DNA of 64,000 nucleotides, from contig NZ_FXYF01000009.1 in assembly GCF_900184945.1 (NCBI RefSeq), forward strand, positions 30,174-94,173. Direction: 5' to 3'. How positions within the stretch are numbered: the first letter of the stretch is position 1; each line of letters starts with the position of its first letter. The position numbers and the translations under genes are program-made. Positions 18,013 through 26,000 of the stretch are shown here, one piece after another. Origin of the DNA: Antarctobacter aquimaris. Its GTDB lineage: Bacteria > Pseudomonadota > Alphaproteobacteria > Rhodobacterales > Rhodobacteraceae. Under the pieces are notes generated by a model. That model was not told the origin of the DNA. It saw only the letters and a list, made by a program, of their open reading frames with translations, and did not search any database.

Positions 18013-18819
18013 ATGATCGAGCAGGACGACATCCTTTCCGATGAGATGCTGCCGGCCGAGCGGCGGCAGCGTCTTATCGACTGGTTCCGCGACAATGCAG
18101 CCGGATCGAGCCAAGATCTCGCGCAGATGTTTAGCGTATCGGTCTCGACAATACGCCGCGACCTCGACCTCCTTGCGTCGGAGGGCCTAGTGCGGCGAAC
18201 CCACGGCGGCGCAGTTCGGATCCGATCCCGATCGACGTTCGAGTTGTCCACCGATCAATCGCGTCGCGTGGCGGTCGAAGAAAAGCAGGCTATCGTGCGC
18301 GAGGCAATGAAGTTGATTGAGCCGGAGCAAAGCCTGCTGATCGACACTGGCGGCGTGATCGCGCACATCCTCGCCGACCAGATTGCGCTCCTCGATATGC
18401 CGCTGACGGTCGTTACAAACGATCTTTATGTCGCCAACGCGTTGACTTATCGAGAGAACATCAAGCTGATCGTGCCAGGGGGAACATGTCGGTATGGCTC
18501 ATACAGCCTGCTCGGGGAGCCCGGATTGAGTTTTCTGTCGGACATTCGGTGTGAGATTTTCTTCATGTCCACGCAGGCTATCGACGAGGAGTGTGCGTCG
18601 GAGACGAACCTGGACCTCGTGCAGCAGAAGCGGGCAATGATCCAGTCGGCGAGCACCGTGGTGCTGATCGCCGACAGTGTCCGCTTCGCTGCACGAGCTC
18701 TCTACAAGACGGCCCCCATTGAAGATATCGACTTGATAATTACCGACGAAGGACTGGCCGAGGAAGATCGGGAGCGCTACCATGCCGCGGGTCATAAGCT
18801 GTTGATCGCTGCGATGTAG
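18013..18819 (+). CDS. DeoR/GlpR-family transcriptional regulator
   Basis: 268 residues. The N-terminal winged helix reads AERRQRLIDWFRDN, then the helix-turn-helix (SSQDLAQMFSVSVSTIRRDL) and LVRRTHGGAV, all typical of DeoR regulators. The C-terminal half is the sugar/phosphometabolite-sensing domain, with the usual VVLIADSVRF motif. ATG 18013 is chosen because AGGA at 18001-18004 is at the right distance and the HTH begins about 20 residues later; the frame is open further upstream inside dctM. It is likely a local repressor of the TRAP and/or hydantoinase operons, acting at the divergent region 14663-14992. Confidence 0.9.
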   Translation: MIEQDDILSDEMLPAERRQRLIDWFRDNAAGSSQDLAQMFSVSVSTIRRDLDLLASEGLVRRTHGGAVRIRSRSTFELSTDQSRRVAVEEKQAIVREAMKLIEPEQSLLIDTGGVIAHILADQIALLDMPLTVVTNDLYVANALTYRENIKLIVPGGTCRYGSYSLLGEPGLSFLSDIRCEIFFMSTQAIDEECASETNLDLVQQKRAMIQSASTVVLIADSVRFAARALYKTAPIEDIDLIITDEGLAEEDRERYHAAGHKLLIAAM

Positions 18820-18919
18820 ATTGCGCTCGACGCCGAACCTCACCGTTTCCGAAGTTCCCGAGATGTCGCCGCCCGGCGGGCTGTTAGGTTTCAGGGTGCT
18901 GACATGTGTGGACGGCTCC

Positions 18920-19173
18920 GTTTGCGCAAGGGTTGATTTGAGCTGGGAATGATCGTCGCGGGGTGCGGTCATGTGTCCAGCCTGTGCGCGCGGTGCTTCT
19001 GACCGCTGGCCCTGATGAAGTCCGCATGCCTGGTCCCAATCAGACTATCGAGCTGTAACGCCCTTCCAGCACCTCGGGGTATCCCGGCAGCGGTCCCGTT
19101 CGATCATCATCACTCACGTCTGCCCTTGCATTTCGTCGCGGTGCCTTCGGAGCGCCGCCATGTCCTCCTTCGT
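18920..19173 (-). ncRNA. Candidate guide (seek/bridge) RNA region of the IS110-type element
   Basis: A 254-bp non-coding stretch inside the element, between the transposase stop and its downstream inverted repeat. IS110 and IS1111 elements are known to use a structured RNA encoded in a non-coding end to choose donor and target sites; as I recall, in IS1111 types it lies downstream of the transposase, which fits here. The RNA boundaries and loops are not resolved by eye. Confidence 0.35.
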
Positions 19174-20199
19174 TCAGATGGCCGGTGCGGCCCTGTAGCT
19201 CTCTCCCTTCGCAAGCAGCGCCCAGGCGGTGCGCGCGGTCTTGTTGGCAATCGCCACGGTCACGAGCCGCGTTGGCTTGCGCTCAAGCAGGGATCTGACC
19301 CAGGCCCCGGTCCGGCTGTCGGTGGTTGGCGCGCGCCGGGTTACCGAGGTCGCGCCGACGACCAGCAATCGGCGCAGATACCCGTTCCCCATCTTCGAGA
19401 CATGACCGAGCCGATCCTTCCCGCCGGAGGAGTTCTGTCGCGGCACGAGCCCAAGCCAGGCCGCGAACTGACGGCCCGATTTGAAGACGGACGGATCCGG
19501 CACACTGGCCGCGAGGGCCGTGGCGGTGATGATGCCTACACCCGGGATCGTCTCAAGCCGCTGGCTTGCCTGGTTCTGCCGGTGCCACGCCATGAGATGG
19601 CGTTCGATCTTGCCGATCTCGTCCGCCAGGCTCTCGAGCTGCGCGGCCAGCGACAGAAGCGCCGACCGAGCAACGGCTGGCAGGTCCAGCCCGTCGTCCG
19701 GGTCGCTGAGGCGTCGGGCGAGCTCGACAACCTTCCGTGGTCCCTGCGCGGTGATCATCCCGAACTCCGCCAGATGTGCTCGGATGGCGTTGAGGATCAT
19801 CGTGCGCTGCCGCATCAGCAGGTCGCGCGACCGGTGCAGGACGAGGACCGCCTGTTGATCTTCGGTCTTCACCGGCACGAAGCGCATGTTCGGTCGTGTC
19901 ACGGCCTCGCAAATCACCTCGGCATCGGCCGCATCATTCTTCTGACGCTTCACGTAGGGCTTCACATATGCGGGCGGGATCAGCCGCACGTCATGGCCGA
20001 GAGCCGCGATCTCCCGCGCCCAGAAGTGAGAGCTCGGGCAGGCTTCCATGCCGATCAGGCAGGGCTCGAGCCTCGAGAGAATGTCGAGAAGCGCCCCGCG
20101 GCGCACCTTCTTCTGCAGGACAATGGCGCCATCCCTGTCAACGCCATGCAGCTGAAAGACAGACTTGGCGAGATCGATCCCGAGTGTTGTAATCTCCAT
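19174..20199 (-). CDS. IS110-family transposase
   Basis: 341 residues, full length. The N-terminal RuvC-like DEDD domain begins LGIDLAKSVFQLHG, with later acidic residues in CLIGMEACPSSHFWA and KNDAADAEVI. The C-terminal Tnp_IS116/IS110 domain has TIPGVGIITATALAA and the serine-bearing segment FAAWLGLVPRQNSSGGK, followed by RLGHVSKMGNGYLRRLL. This enzyme excises and inserts the element by an RNA-guided, DDE-independent route. Nothing appears broken, so the element may be active. Confidence 0.95.
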   Translation of the reverse strand: MEITTLGIDLAKSVFQLHGVDRDGAIVLQKKVRRGALLDILSRLEPCLIGMEACPSSHFWAREIAALGHDVRLIPPAYVKPYVKRQKNDAADAEVICEAVTRPNMRFVPVKTEDQQAVLVLHRSRDLLMRQRTMILNAIRAHLAEFGMITAQGPRKVVELARRLSDPDDGLDLPAVARSALLSLAAQLESLADEIGKIERHLMAWHRQNQASQRLETIPGVGIITATALAASVPDPSVFKSGRQFAAWLGLVPRQNSSGGKDRLGHVSKMGNGYLRRLLVVGATSVTRRAPTTDSRTGAWVRSLLERKPTRLVTVAIANKTARTAWALLAKGESYRAAPAI

Positions 20200-20281
20200 G
20201 TGGTCGGCTCCTTCCTTTGTTGGCTGTCACCCAGCACCAACATGGCACAATGCGATGCCGTCGGGGTGGAGCCGTCCACAC

Positions 20282-20522
20282 CATCAGACTAATCGAAATA
20301 TTCTCAGCTGGGACAGAAACCCTGTCCTTTATGCCGCGCAGAGGCCACACCATTCGGCGAGAGCGGCGGCGAGTTTAACTTAAGGAAGGCTCAGGTGGAG
20401 AGGCTACGTTCTGTGTTGAAGTGGTTCGTGACGGAGGCGTGGACGGATGCGGACTTCTGCAAACTTCGCATGCGCCGGAACCGAAGCATTGCCCGCTCCC
20501 GTCTTAGGACCAACAAGCATCA
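20282..20522. other. Junction between the IS element and the prophage, no gene recognised
   Basis: About 240 bp between the insertion sequence and the first prophage lysis gene. A short Arg-rich frame ends at 20526, but I recognise nothing in it. The left prophage attachment site could lie here; no tRNA or obvious core repeat is visible. Confidence 0.4.
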
Positions 20523-20777
20523 CTAAGAGTCACAGGCCCGCGCCTGCTCCCGCATCACAGCATAGTCACTGAGTATCTCCTCGATCACGGATCCCTCCGG
20601 CAACAAAGCCAGTTCCTCGGCCGCACGCGCCTGGAACTCCCGGCTGTATTCGACGACCGGTGGACAGACCCCGAGCCCACCACCGTTAGAAGCGCCCGCC
20701 GCGCAGCCGCTCAGCCAGATCGTCGCGAGAACGGGGGCGACGCGCCGCAGCCTCGAGCATCCGCCGTTGGACATCAT
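20523..20777 (-). CDS. Putative outer-membrane spanin lipoprotein (Rz1-like)
   Basis: 84 residues. After a short basic start it has a hydrophobic segment and a lipobox (LSGC, Cys near residue 26), so the mature part would be a lipoprotein tethered to the outer membrane. It overlaps the upstream small membrane-protein gene by about 90 bp in another frame, the arrangement seen for Rz/Rz1 spanin genes. Spanins fuse inner and outer membranes in the last step of lysis. Sequence identity to known Rz1 is not evident, so the call rests on lipobox, size and position. Confidence 0.6.
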   Translation of the reverse strand: MMSNGGCSRLRRVAPVLATIWLSGCAAGASNGGGLGVCPPVVEYSREFQARAAEELALLPEGSVIEEILSDYAVMREQARACDS

Positions 20778-20943
20778 TGGCCTTCTCCATGGTCTCGAGC
20801 TGCTCGACCAGCCGCCCGACGCGCTCGCCGGAGCGGCGCAAGGCCAGCAGGAACAGAAGGATCGCGAGCGCGGTGACGCCGTAGCGGAGCGCCGTGCGCG
20901 CCCAAGCTGATCTGGCGAGCTTTGCGAGAAGCCCGCCGATCAC
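20686..20943 (-). CDS. Putative inner-membrane spanin (Rz-like)
   Basis: 85 residues from GTG 20943, overlapping the endolysin stop by four bases. It has one N-terminal membrane segment (LRYGVTALAILLFLLAL, about 19-35) followed by a charged, probably coiled-coil region (GRLVEQLETMEKANDVQRR). This topology fits an Rz-type spanin that pairs with the lipoprotein encoded in the overlapping gene. The much longer open frame upstream is inside the endolysin gene and is not the real start. Confidence 0.6.
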   Translation of the reverse strand: MIGGLLAKLARSAWARTALRYGVTALAILLFLLALRRSGERVGRLVEQLETMEKANDVQRRMLEAAARRPRSRDDLAERLRGGRF

Positions 20944-21614
20944 CGCCGCCCCCGGTGCCAGTCGTCGAGCCGTGCGTAGATGGTGATTGCGATGCCCACG
21001 AGCGCCACCGCGATGAACACCAGGCGCAACGTGTCGAGATACGGCACGAGCGGCAGGATGGCGGTCTGGGTCTCGGCAAGGACGCCCTGCGCCACCTCGA
21101 CACCCGCAGCACCCAGCGTCGCTACGCCGGCCGCCCCGCCACCTTTCATGGTGCGGCTGTCGGCAAGCACTTCGCGTGCGGGCGGCGTCTCGGCTGCAAA
21201 TTCCGTCGCCCGGACCGGGAACCGCTTGCCCCACTGCCTTGCGGGCCCGAGATCGACATGGATGAAGCCCGATCGCGGGTAGAACCCGAAACCGAGGAAT
21301 CCGACCTCGCGCGCCGCGGCCTCGAACGCCACCGGATCGTGGTTTGCCATCGCGATGTCGAAGGCCGCACCGTCGAGGTGTTTCGACCGGGTCGCGCCGC
21401 CGACAGCACGGTTGTGCTCGGGGCTGCGATAGGCGGAACGGACGATCAGCGGCTTGCCCAGCCGGTCGCGCAGCGCCTGCAGCCTGTCGAGGGCCGGTTC
21501 GTTGATTAGCAGCTTGCCGGTGCCCCGGCAGGCGATCTCGGCGGGCGAGAAATTCGGCCAGCGCCAGGTGCCCTCAGGCACGTCGCGCCAGTGGCGGTGG
21601 AAAGTCGTGGTCAT
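20940..21614 (-). CDS. Phage endolysin, peptidase M15 family, with C-terminal membrane segment
   Basis: 224 residues. The N-terminal two thirds is an M15 (VanY/DUF882-like) peptidase: VRSAYRSPEHNRAVGGA, then zinc ligands in SKHLDGAAFDIAM and GFIHVDLG. It would cut peptide cross-links of the cell wall. The C-terminal part carries one strong hydrophobic segment (LRLVFIAVALVGIAITIYA) followed by a basic tail, so the enzyme may be membrane-attached or combine a holin-like segment with the lysin. It is followed at once by the spanin pair. Confidence 0.82.
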   Translation of the reverse strand: MTTTFHRHWRDVPEGTWRWPNFSPAEIACRGTGKLLINEPALDRLQALRDRLGKPLIVRSAYRSPEHNRAVGGATRSKHLDGAAFDIAMANHDPVAFEAAAREVGFLGFGFYPRSGFIHVDLGPARQWGKRFPVRATEFAAETPPAREVLADSRTMKGGGAAGVATLGAAGVEVAQGVLAETQTAILPLVPYLDTLRLVFIAVALVGIAITIYARLDDWHRGRR

Positions 21615-21635
21615 CGGGTCCTCCGAAAACGAATA

Positions 21636-21654
21636 ACCCGCCTCGAGGGCGGGT
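21636..21654 (-). terminator. Hairpin with T-rich trailer upstream of the endolysin gene
   Basis: A perfect 7-bp stem (ACCCGCC/GGCGGGT) with a 5-base loop lies between the DUF6127 and endolysin genes. Read on the minus strand it is followed by a T-rich run (TTATTCGTTTT), as in an intrinsic terminator. It could reduce lysis-gene transcription until late in infection. Confidence 0.5.
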
Positions 21655-21687
21655 CATTGCGGGCTGATGGATGGGGATAGGGAGCGA

Positions 21688-21975
21688 CTACGGGCTGCCG
21701 CCGAAGATCTTGAGCTTGATGGCGATGCCGGCGAGCAGCGCCAGCATGACGCCGGTGGTGATCATGCGGACGGCGGTCTGCATCGCGGTGCGCCGCACCA
21801 TACGGATGCAATCCACGAGGGAGCGTAGATCGCGGATGTCGAGCGCGGCCTCGTCGCCGTCGAGACCAACATCAGCCAGCGCGCGTTTCGCGCCTTCCTC
21901 GGCCGCGCGGGTCAGGATGGCCTCGAACTCGGCGTCGGGCATGCGCACGAAGCCCTCGGATCGGGGTGGGTTCAT
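21688..21975 (-). CDS. DUF6127-like small membrane protein, holin candidate
   Basis: 95 residues: a charged N-terminal two thirds (FEAILTRAAEEGAKRALADV) and one C-terminal hydrophobic segment (ITTGVMLALLAGIAIKL). This pattern matches DUF6127 proteins found next to endolysins in Rhodobacterales phages. With a single membrane segment beside the lysin gene it may be a holin or a lysis accessory; function is inferred from position only. Confidence 0.65.
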   Translation of the reverse strand: MNPPRSEGFVRMPDAEFEAILTRAAEEGAKRALADVGLDGDEAALDIRDLRSLVDCIRMVRRTAMQTAVRMITTGVMLALLAGIAIKLKIFGGSP

Positions 21976-21994
21976 CGGATCCTCCTTCCGCCGC

Positions 21995-23071
21995 TCAGCC
22001 GACCTTGCAGCCCCAGAAGGACGTGTGGTCGGCGGCGAAGTAGCCGTCCGCGACCCGGAAATATCCCTGCAGCTCGACGGTGTCGCCTGCAGTCAGCGGC
22101 ACCATGGTCTGCAGCCAGATCGCGGTGGCGAGCGAGACGTGGGTGGCGGAGATTTCGCCGAGGGAGCCGCGGATTTCAGTGGTGCCGTTCAGGACCAGCC
22201 GCCCGCGCATGCGGGCCGTGGCGCTGGCGTTGATCTTGTAGAGCAGCGTCGCGCCGAAGAGGTAGGTGCCGTCCACGGGGGCGACGAAGTGGTTGTTCGC
22301 AGCGTCGAAGGCGCCCTGGTCGTTGGTGTCGGTGTTGTTGAGGCCGATCTTCGTCCAGGTCCCGACGCCCACGTAGTTGTCGTAGTTCGTCCAGGCCTTG
22401 AAGCGGGGCAGCCGGGGCTGGTCCACAATGCCGGTGGCGTTGTCGACGCTGAGCCCGTCGAAGAAGGTGCTGCCGTCGGCCGAGACCGCGATCCGGAATC
22501 GGTCAGAGCCGAAGAGGCCGACCAGCGCCTTGGTCACGAAGCCGGTCTGGAGCGTCAGGCCGAGATCGTCGCCCGCAGCCTCCTTGTTCATGGTGTAGAA
22601 GAGATCGCCCGTGCCGCCCTCGGCCACGGTCTTCGCCGTCCAGAGCGCCGCGTTCAGCTTGGCAGAGAACGGGTTCGCAGCGTCGGCTGCCGTGCCCAGT
22701 CCCAAGAGCTCAAGGTTCTGCAGCGCCGTCGGCGTGGTGCCGACCCAGTTTGCGCCGTCATAGACCAAGAGCAGGCCTTCGTCCTCGACCCACGCGCGCC
22801 AGCCGGTCCGCGGCGGAAGTCGCAGCCAGGCGCCGTCGGTCCAGAGCGCGACGTTCAGGTCCCAGCCCGCCCAGTCGCCCGTCGCGCCCGAGCCGACGAT
22901 GTAGCGGTCGCCATCGGCGGGAGAACCGGGCGGTGCCGTCAGATCCCGGTCGAGGACGGAGAGCTGGACGAGCCCGTCGAGGATCCTCAGCGCCTCGTTG
23001 TGGGTGACATGCTTCTGGGCCTGCGCCGCGAGGATGTAGGGCAGCAGGAGATGGGTCGTGGCGTCGGACAT
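21995..23071 (-). CDS. DUF2793 tail/appendage protein
   Basis: 358 residues. The N-terminal DUF2793 domain is clear: LLLPYILAAQAQKHVTHNEA, VQLSVLDRDLTAPPGSPADG and DRYIVGSGATGDWAGW. The C-terminal half reads as a beta-rich, C1q/TNF-like or fibre head domain (ending FAADHTSFWGCKVG). These proteins follow the GTA gp15-like hub gene in many Rhodobacterales prophages and are thought to be receptor-binding or capsule-contacting appendages. It lies 10 bp after the hub gene. Confidence 0.82.
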   Translation of the reverse strand: MSDATTHLLLPYILAAQAQKHVTHNEALRILDGLVQLSVLDRDLTAPPGSPADGDRYIVGSGATGDWAGWDLNVALWTDGAWLRLPPRTGWRAWVEDEGLLLVYDGANWVGTTPTALQNLELLGLGTAADAANPFSAKLNAALWTAKTVAEGGTGDLFYTMNKEAAGDDLGLTLQTGFVTKALVGLFGSDRFRIAVSADGSTFFDGLSVDNATGIVDQPRLPRFKAWTNYDNYVGVGTWTKIGLNNTDTNDQGAFDAANNHFVAPVDGTYLFGATLLYKINASATARMRGRLVLNGTTEIRGSLGEISATHVSLATAIWLQTMVPLTAGDTVELQGYFRVADGYFAADHTSFWGCKVG

Positions 23072-23081
23072 GGGATGGCCT

Positions 23082-26000
23082 TCAGAACAAGAGCGTGACG
23101 GTCTTGGGTGCGCCCCGCCCGATGAGGGCGGAGAGCTGGAAGATGCGGATGTCGAGCGTGTCGCCGGGGCCGAGCGGCGCGCCCCAGTCGGCGGTCTGGT
23201 CGGCGCTGCTGTAGACTGCGCTGGTGGTGGCGGTGCTCAGCACCCGCTTCACGGTCGTGCCGTCGAGGATCTCGACCTCGTAGGCCTCGGTTTCCTCTGC
23301 GAGAGCCGCCTCGGCCGCGCCCCAGTTGTCGGCCGCGAGCGACCGGGACCGACGCGTCCAGCGGATGGTGAGATCGCCGGGAGTGCGGGGGCGACGCCAC
23401 GGCTGCTCCACATGGGCCACGGAGAACGGACGAAGCCCTACGCCCGCAGGCGTGAAGGATTGCGCCACATAGGTCTCGTCGCTGACGAGACGGCTCGCCG
23501 GGCCGATGCGCCAGTTCCACGGCAATCCGAGATCGGCCTCGGCGATCGGCAGAGACGCCAGCGCGGTGTCCAGCACCACGACCCGCGCGCCTGCCGGAGC
23601 CGGGTTGCCCATCGCGCCTTCGGTGCCCCGCTGGCCGCGCAGGAGCCGGGTCAGACTATAGCGGCCAGGTGCCAGAAGCTCGGCCGCGCCCGCCTGCACG
23701 ATCTCCCAGGTGCCGGGCGCGGTTTCCACTCCCAGCGCGTTGGCCCCTCCGAACAGGGTCAGGTCGGTGACACTTTCCAAGGTGCCGGTGAGCAGATCGA
23801 CCACCAGCGCGTTTCCGAGATCGAAACGCGAGCTGGGGCCCGGATAGAAGTCGGTGACCAGAGCCCCGATCCGGGCGCGACTGCCGAAGGTGGTCAGCAG
23901 CTCGAAGCCATCGGTCGAGGGGCTGCGGAACACAGCCATCTCACCCGGCCAGGGAACCGCGTGCGCCGCGACCAGCGGCCGATGTGCGGGCTGATCCTCG
24001 GTCAGCTGCGGCAGGTCCATCAGCACCGCATCCGGCGCGCCGAACACGACCGCCCGCGTCAGCGACGCCGCGCGGGGATCGCCGGGCGGCAGGTCGTAGG
24101 TCGCGCGGTCCTGGCGGACCGCCTCGATGCCCCGCGCCTCGGCGTCGGCGATGGAGACGAGCCGCAGATCGACCAGCCGCCCGTCATGCGCGAGCTGGAT
24201 CGCATCGGCCGGGTCCAGCGCGAGCCGCGAGGGCGGCAGACGGAACACCGCCGTCTCGCGACCGACCCACGCCTCCATCAGCGCGCGGCGGCAGCGCCGC
24301 TCGGCCTCCTCTGGCGGCACGGCCATCGGGAAGGACTCGGAGGCGATGCGCGTGGTGTCCACCGTGATGCGCCGGGCCTCGACGAGGGCGGCGTCATAAT
24401 CCTCGTCGGCGCGGGCGACCTGCCACTTCAGCGCCTGCGGCAGTTCGGTCTCCTGACCGCGGGTCAGCTCCAGCACGTCGCCCTCGCGAGCGGCGACCAG
24501 TCCGTCAGGCGCGAGGGTCGCGACGGAGGCCCGGCCGCGCATCACGAAACGGATCACGCCCTCGGTCTCGACCGCGTCGAAGCCGAAGTGGCGCGACAGC
24601 GTGGTGATCGAGGCGCGCGGGCTTTCGAGCGCCGTGATGGCGTAACCCTCGACCGCACCCCAGAGCCCGGAGACGTCGATCCTCGACTCGGGCATCCCGG
24701 TCCGCAGGCAGAGGTGCCGGACGAGTGCGGCCAGCGACACTGCGCCGAGCCGCCCGGTCAACCAATGCCCGAGCCGCCAGTTCGCACCGTCCGTCCAGAC
24801 GTCGGTCAGCGCCGGAAAGAACGGATAGGGCCGCGCATCCCAGGTCCAGGCCGCGCATTCGGGGACGTGCACCATCCGGCCGCCGTAACCCGAGGACAGC
24901 GGGTTGTTCGCGGCCTCGCCCCACCAGAGATACGTCGCCTCGAGATAGGCCCGCTGGATCGCGTCGTCGCGCCAGCCCCGCGAGAAATGCGGCGTGAAGC
25001 TCTCGGAGGACTTCGAATCGAAGAAGACGTTGGGCTGGTTGGTGCCCCGGTCGATGGCGGGACAGCCGAGCTCGGTGAACCAGATGGGCTTGGACTCCGG
25101 CACCCACGCCGTCGGCGTGCCGCTCTCCACCCCGCCCGGGCGGTCGTAGTGCTCGTTCGACCACCAGGCGCGCAGATCCTTGTAGCGGAAGACCCATGGC
25201 TTGGCCGCCGCGCCGTCCGTGATAGGGGTCCGCACCTGCGCGGTGCGATCCACCGCGCTGGCATAGAACCAGTCGAAGCCTTCGCCGCCCGCGATGTTCC
25301 CCTGCAGGTAGGCGCGGTCGTAGATCGCGGGCCAGCCCTCGGCCGCGTCCGCATGCTCGAAGCCGTCGCGCCAGTCCGACAGCGGCATGTAGTTGTCGAT
25401 CCCGACGAAATCGATCTCCGGATCGGCCCAGAGCGGATCGAGATGGAAGTACACGTCGCCCGAGCCGTCGCCCGGCTGGTGTCCGAAATACTCCGACCAG
25501 TCGGCGGCATAGCCGATCTTCGTCCCGGACCCGAGGATCGAGCGGACATCCGCAAGCAGGTCCCGATACGCCTGCACCGCCGGATAGGTACTGGCCCCAG
25601 AGCGGATCGTCGTCAGCCCCGGCATCTCGGTGCCGATCAGGAAGGAGTCGACCCCGCCCGCCGCCGCGCAGAGATGGGCGTAGTGCAACACCATGCGCCG
25701 CAGGCCCCAATCGCCGGAGGGGCCGGTCCACGAAACCGACTGACCCGAGACGCTGAAGCTGGCGGGCGTGGCCGCGCCGAACAGCGCCACGACCTGGCTC
25801 GCCGCCGTGGCGGTCTTGTCCACGGTCCCGGCGAACCCCGCCGCAGGAGAACAGGTGATCCGCCCCCGCCAGGGGAAGGCAGGCTGGCCGGTCTCCGCGG
25901 CGTTGTCGGAATACGGGTTCGGCAGCGTGTTGCCGGGCGGCACATCCATCAGGATGAACGGGTAGAAGGTGACGCGCAGCCCGCGGGCCTTCATCTCCTG

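Larger units (their letters stand above)
18906..20281 (-). mobile_element. IS110-family (IS1111-type) insertion sequence
   Basis: A 1.4-kb element bounded by a perfect 14-bp inverted repeat, GTGTGGACGGCTCC at 18906-18919 and its complement at 20268-20281. The repeats surround one intact IS110-type transposase. Subterminal inverted repeats of this length are characteristic of the IS1111 subgroup, so the true ends may lie a few bases outside. No target duplication is expected for this family and none was seen. The element separates the catabolic cluster from the prophage and looks intact. Confidence 0.8.

Noticed and set aside
18499..18972. Minus-strand open frame across the end of the regulator gene
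   Set aside because: Antisense to the DeoR-type gene and runs into the insertion sequence end.
20392..20526. Short Arg/Lys-rich frame ending near the prophage border
   Set aside because: No recognisable family, no start signal; left as unannotated junction sequence.
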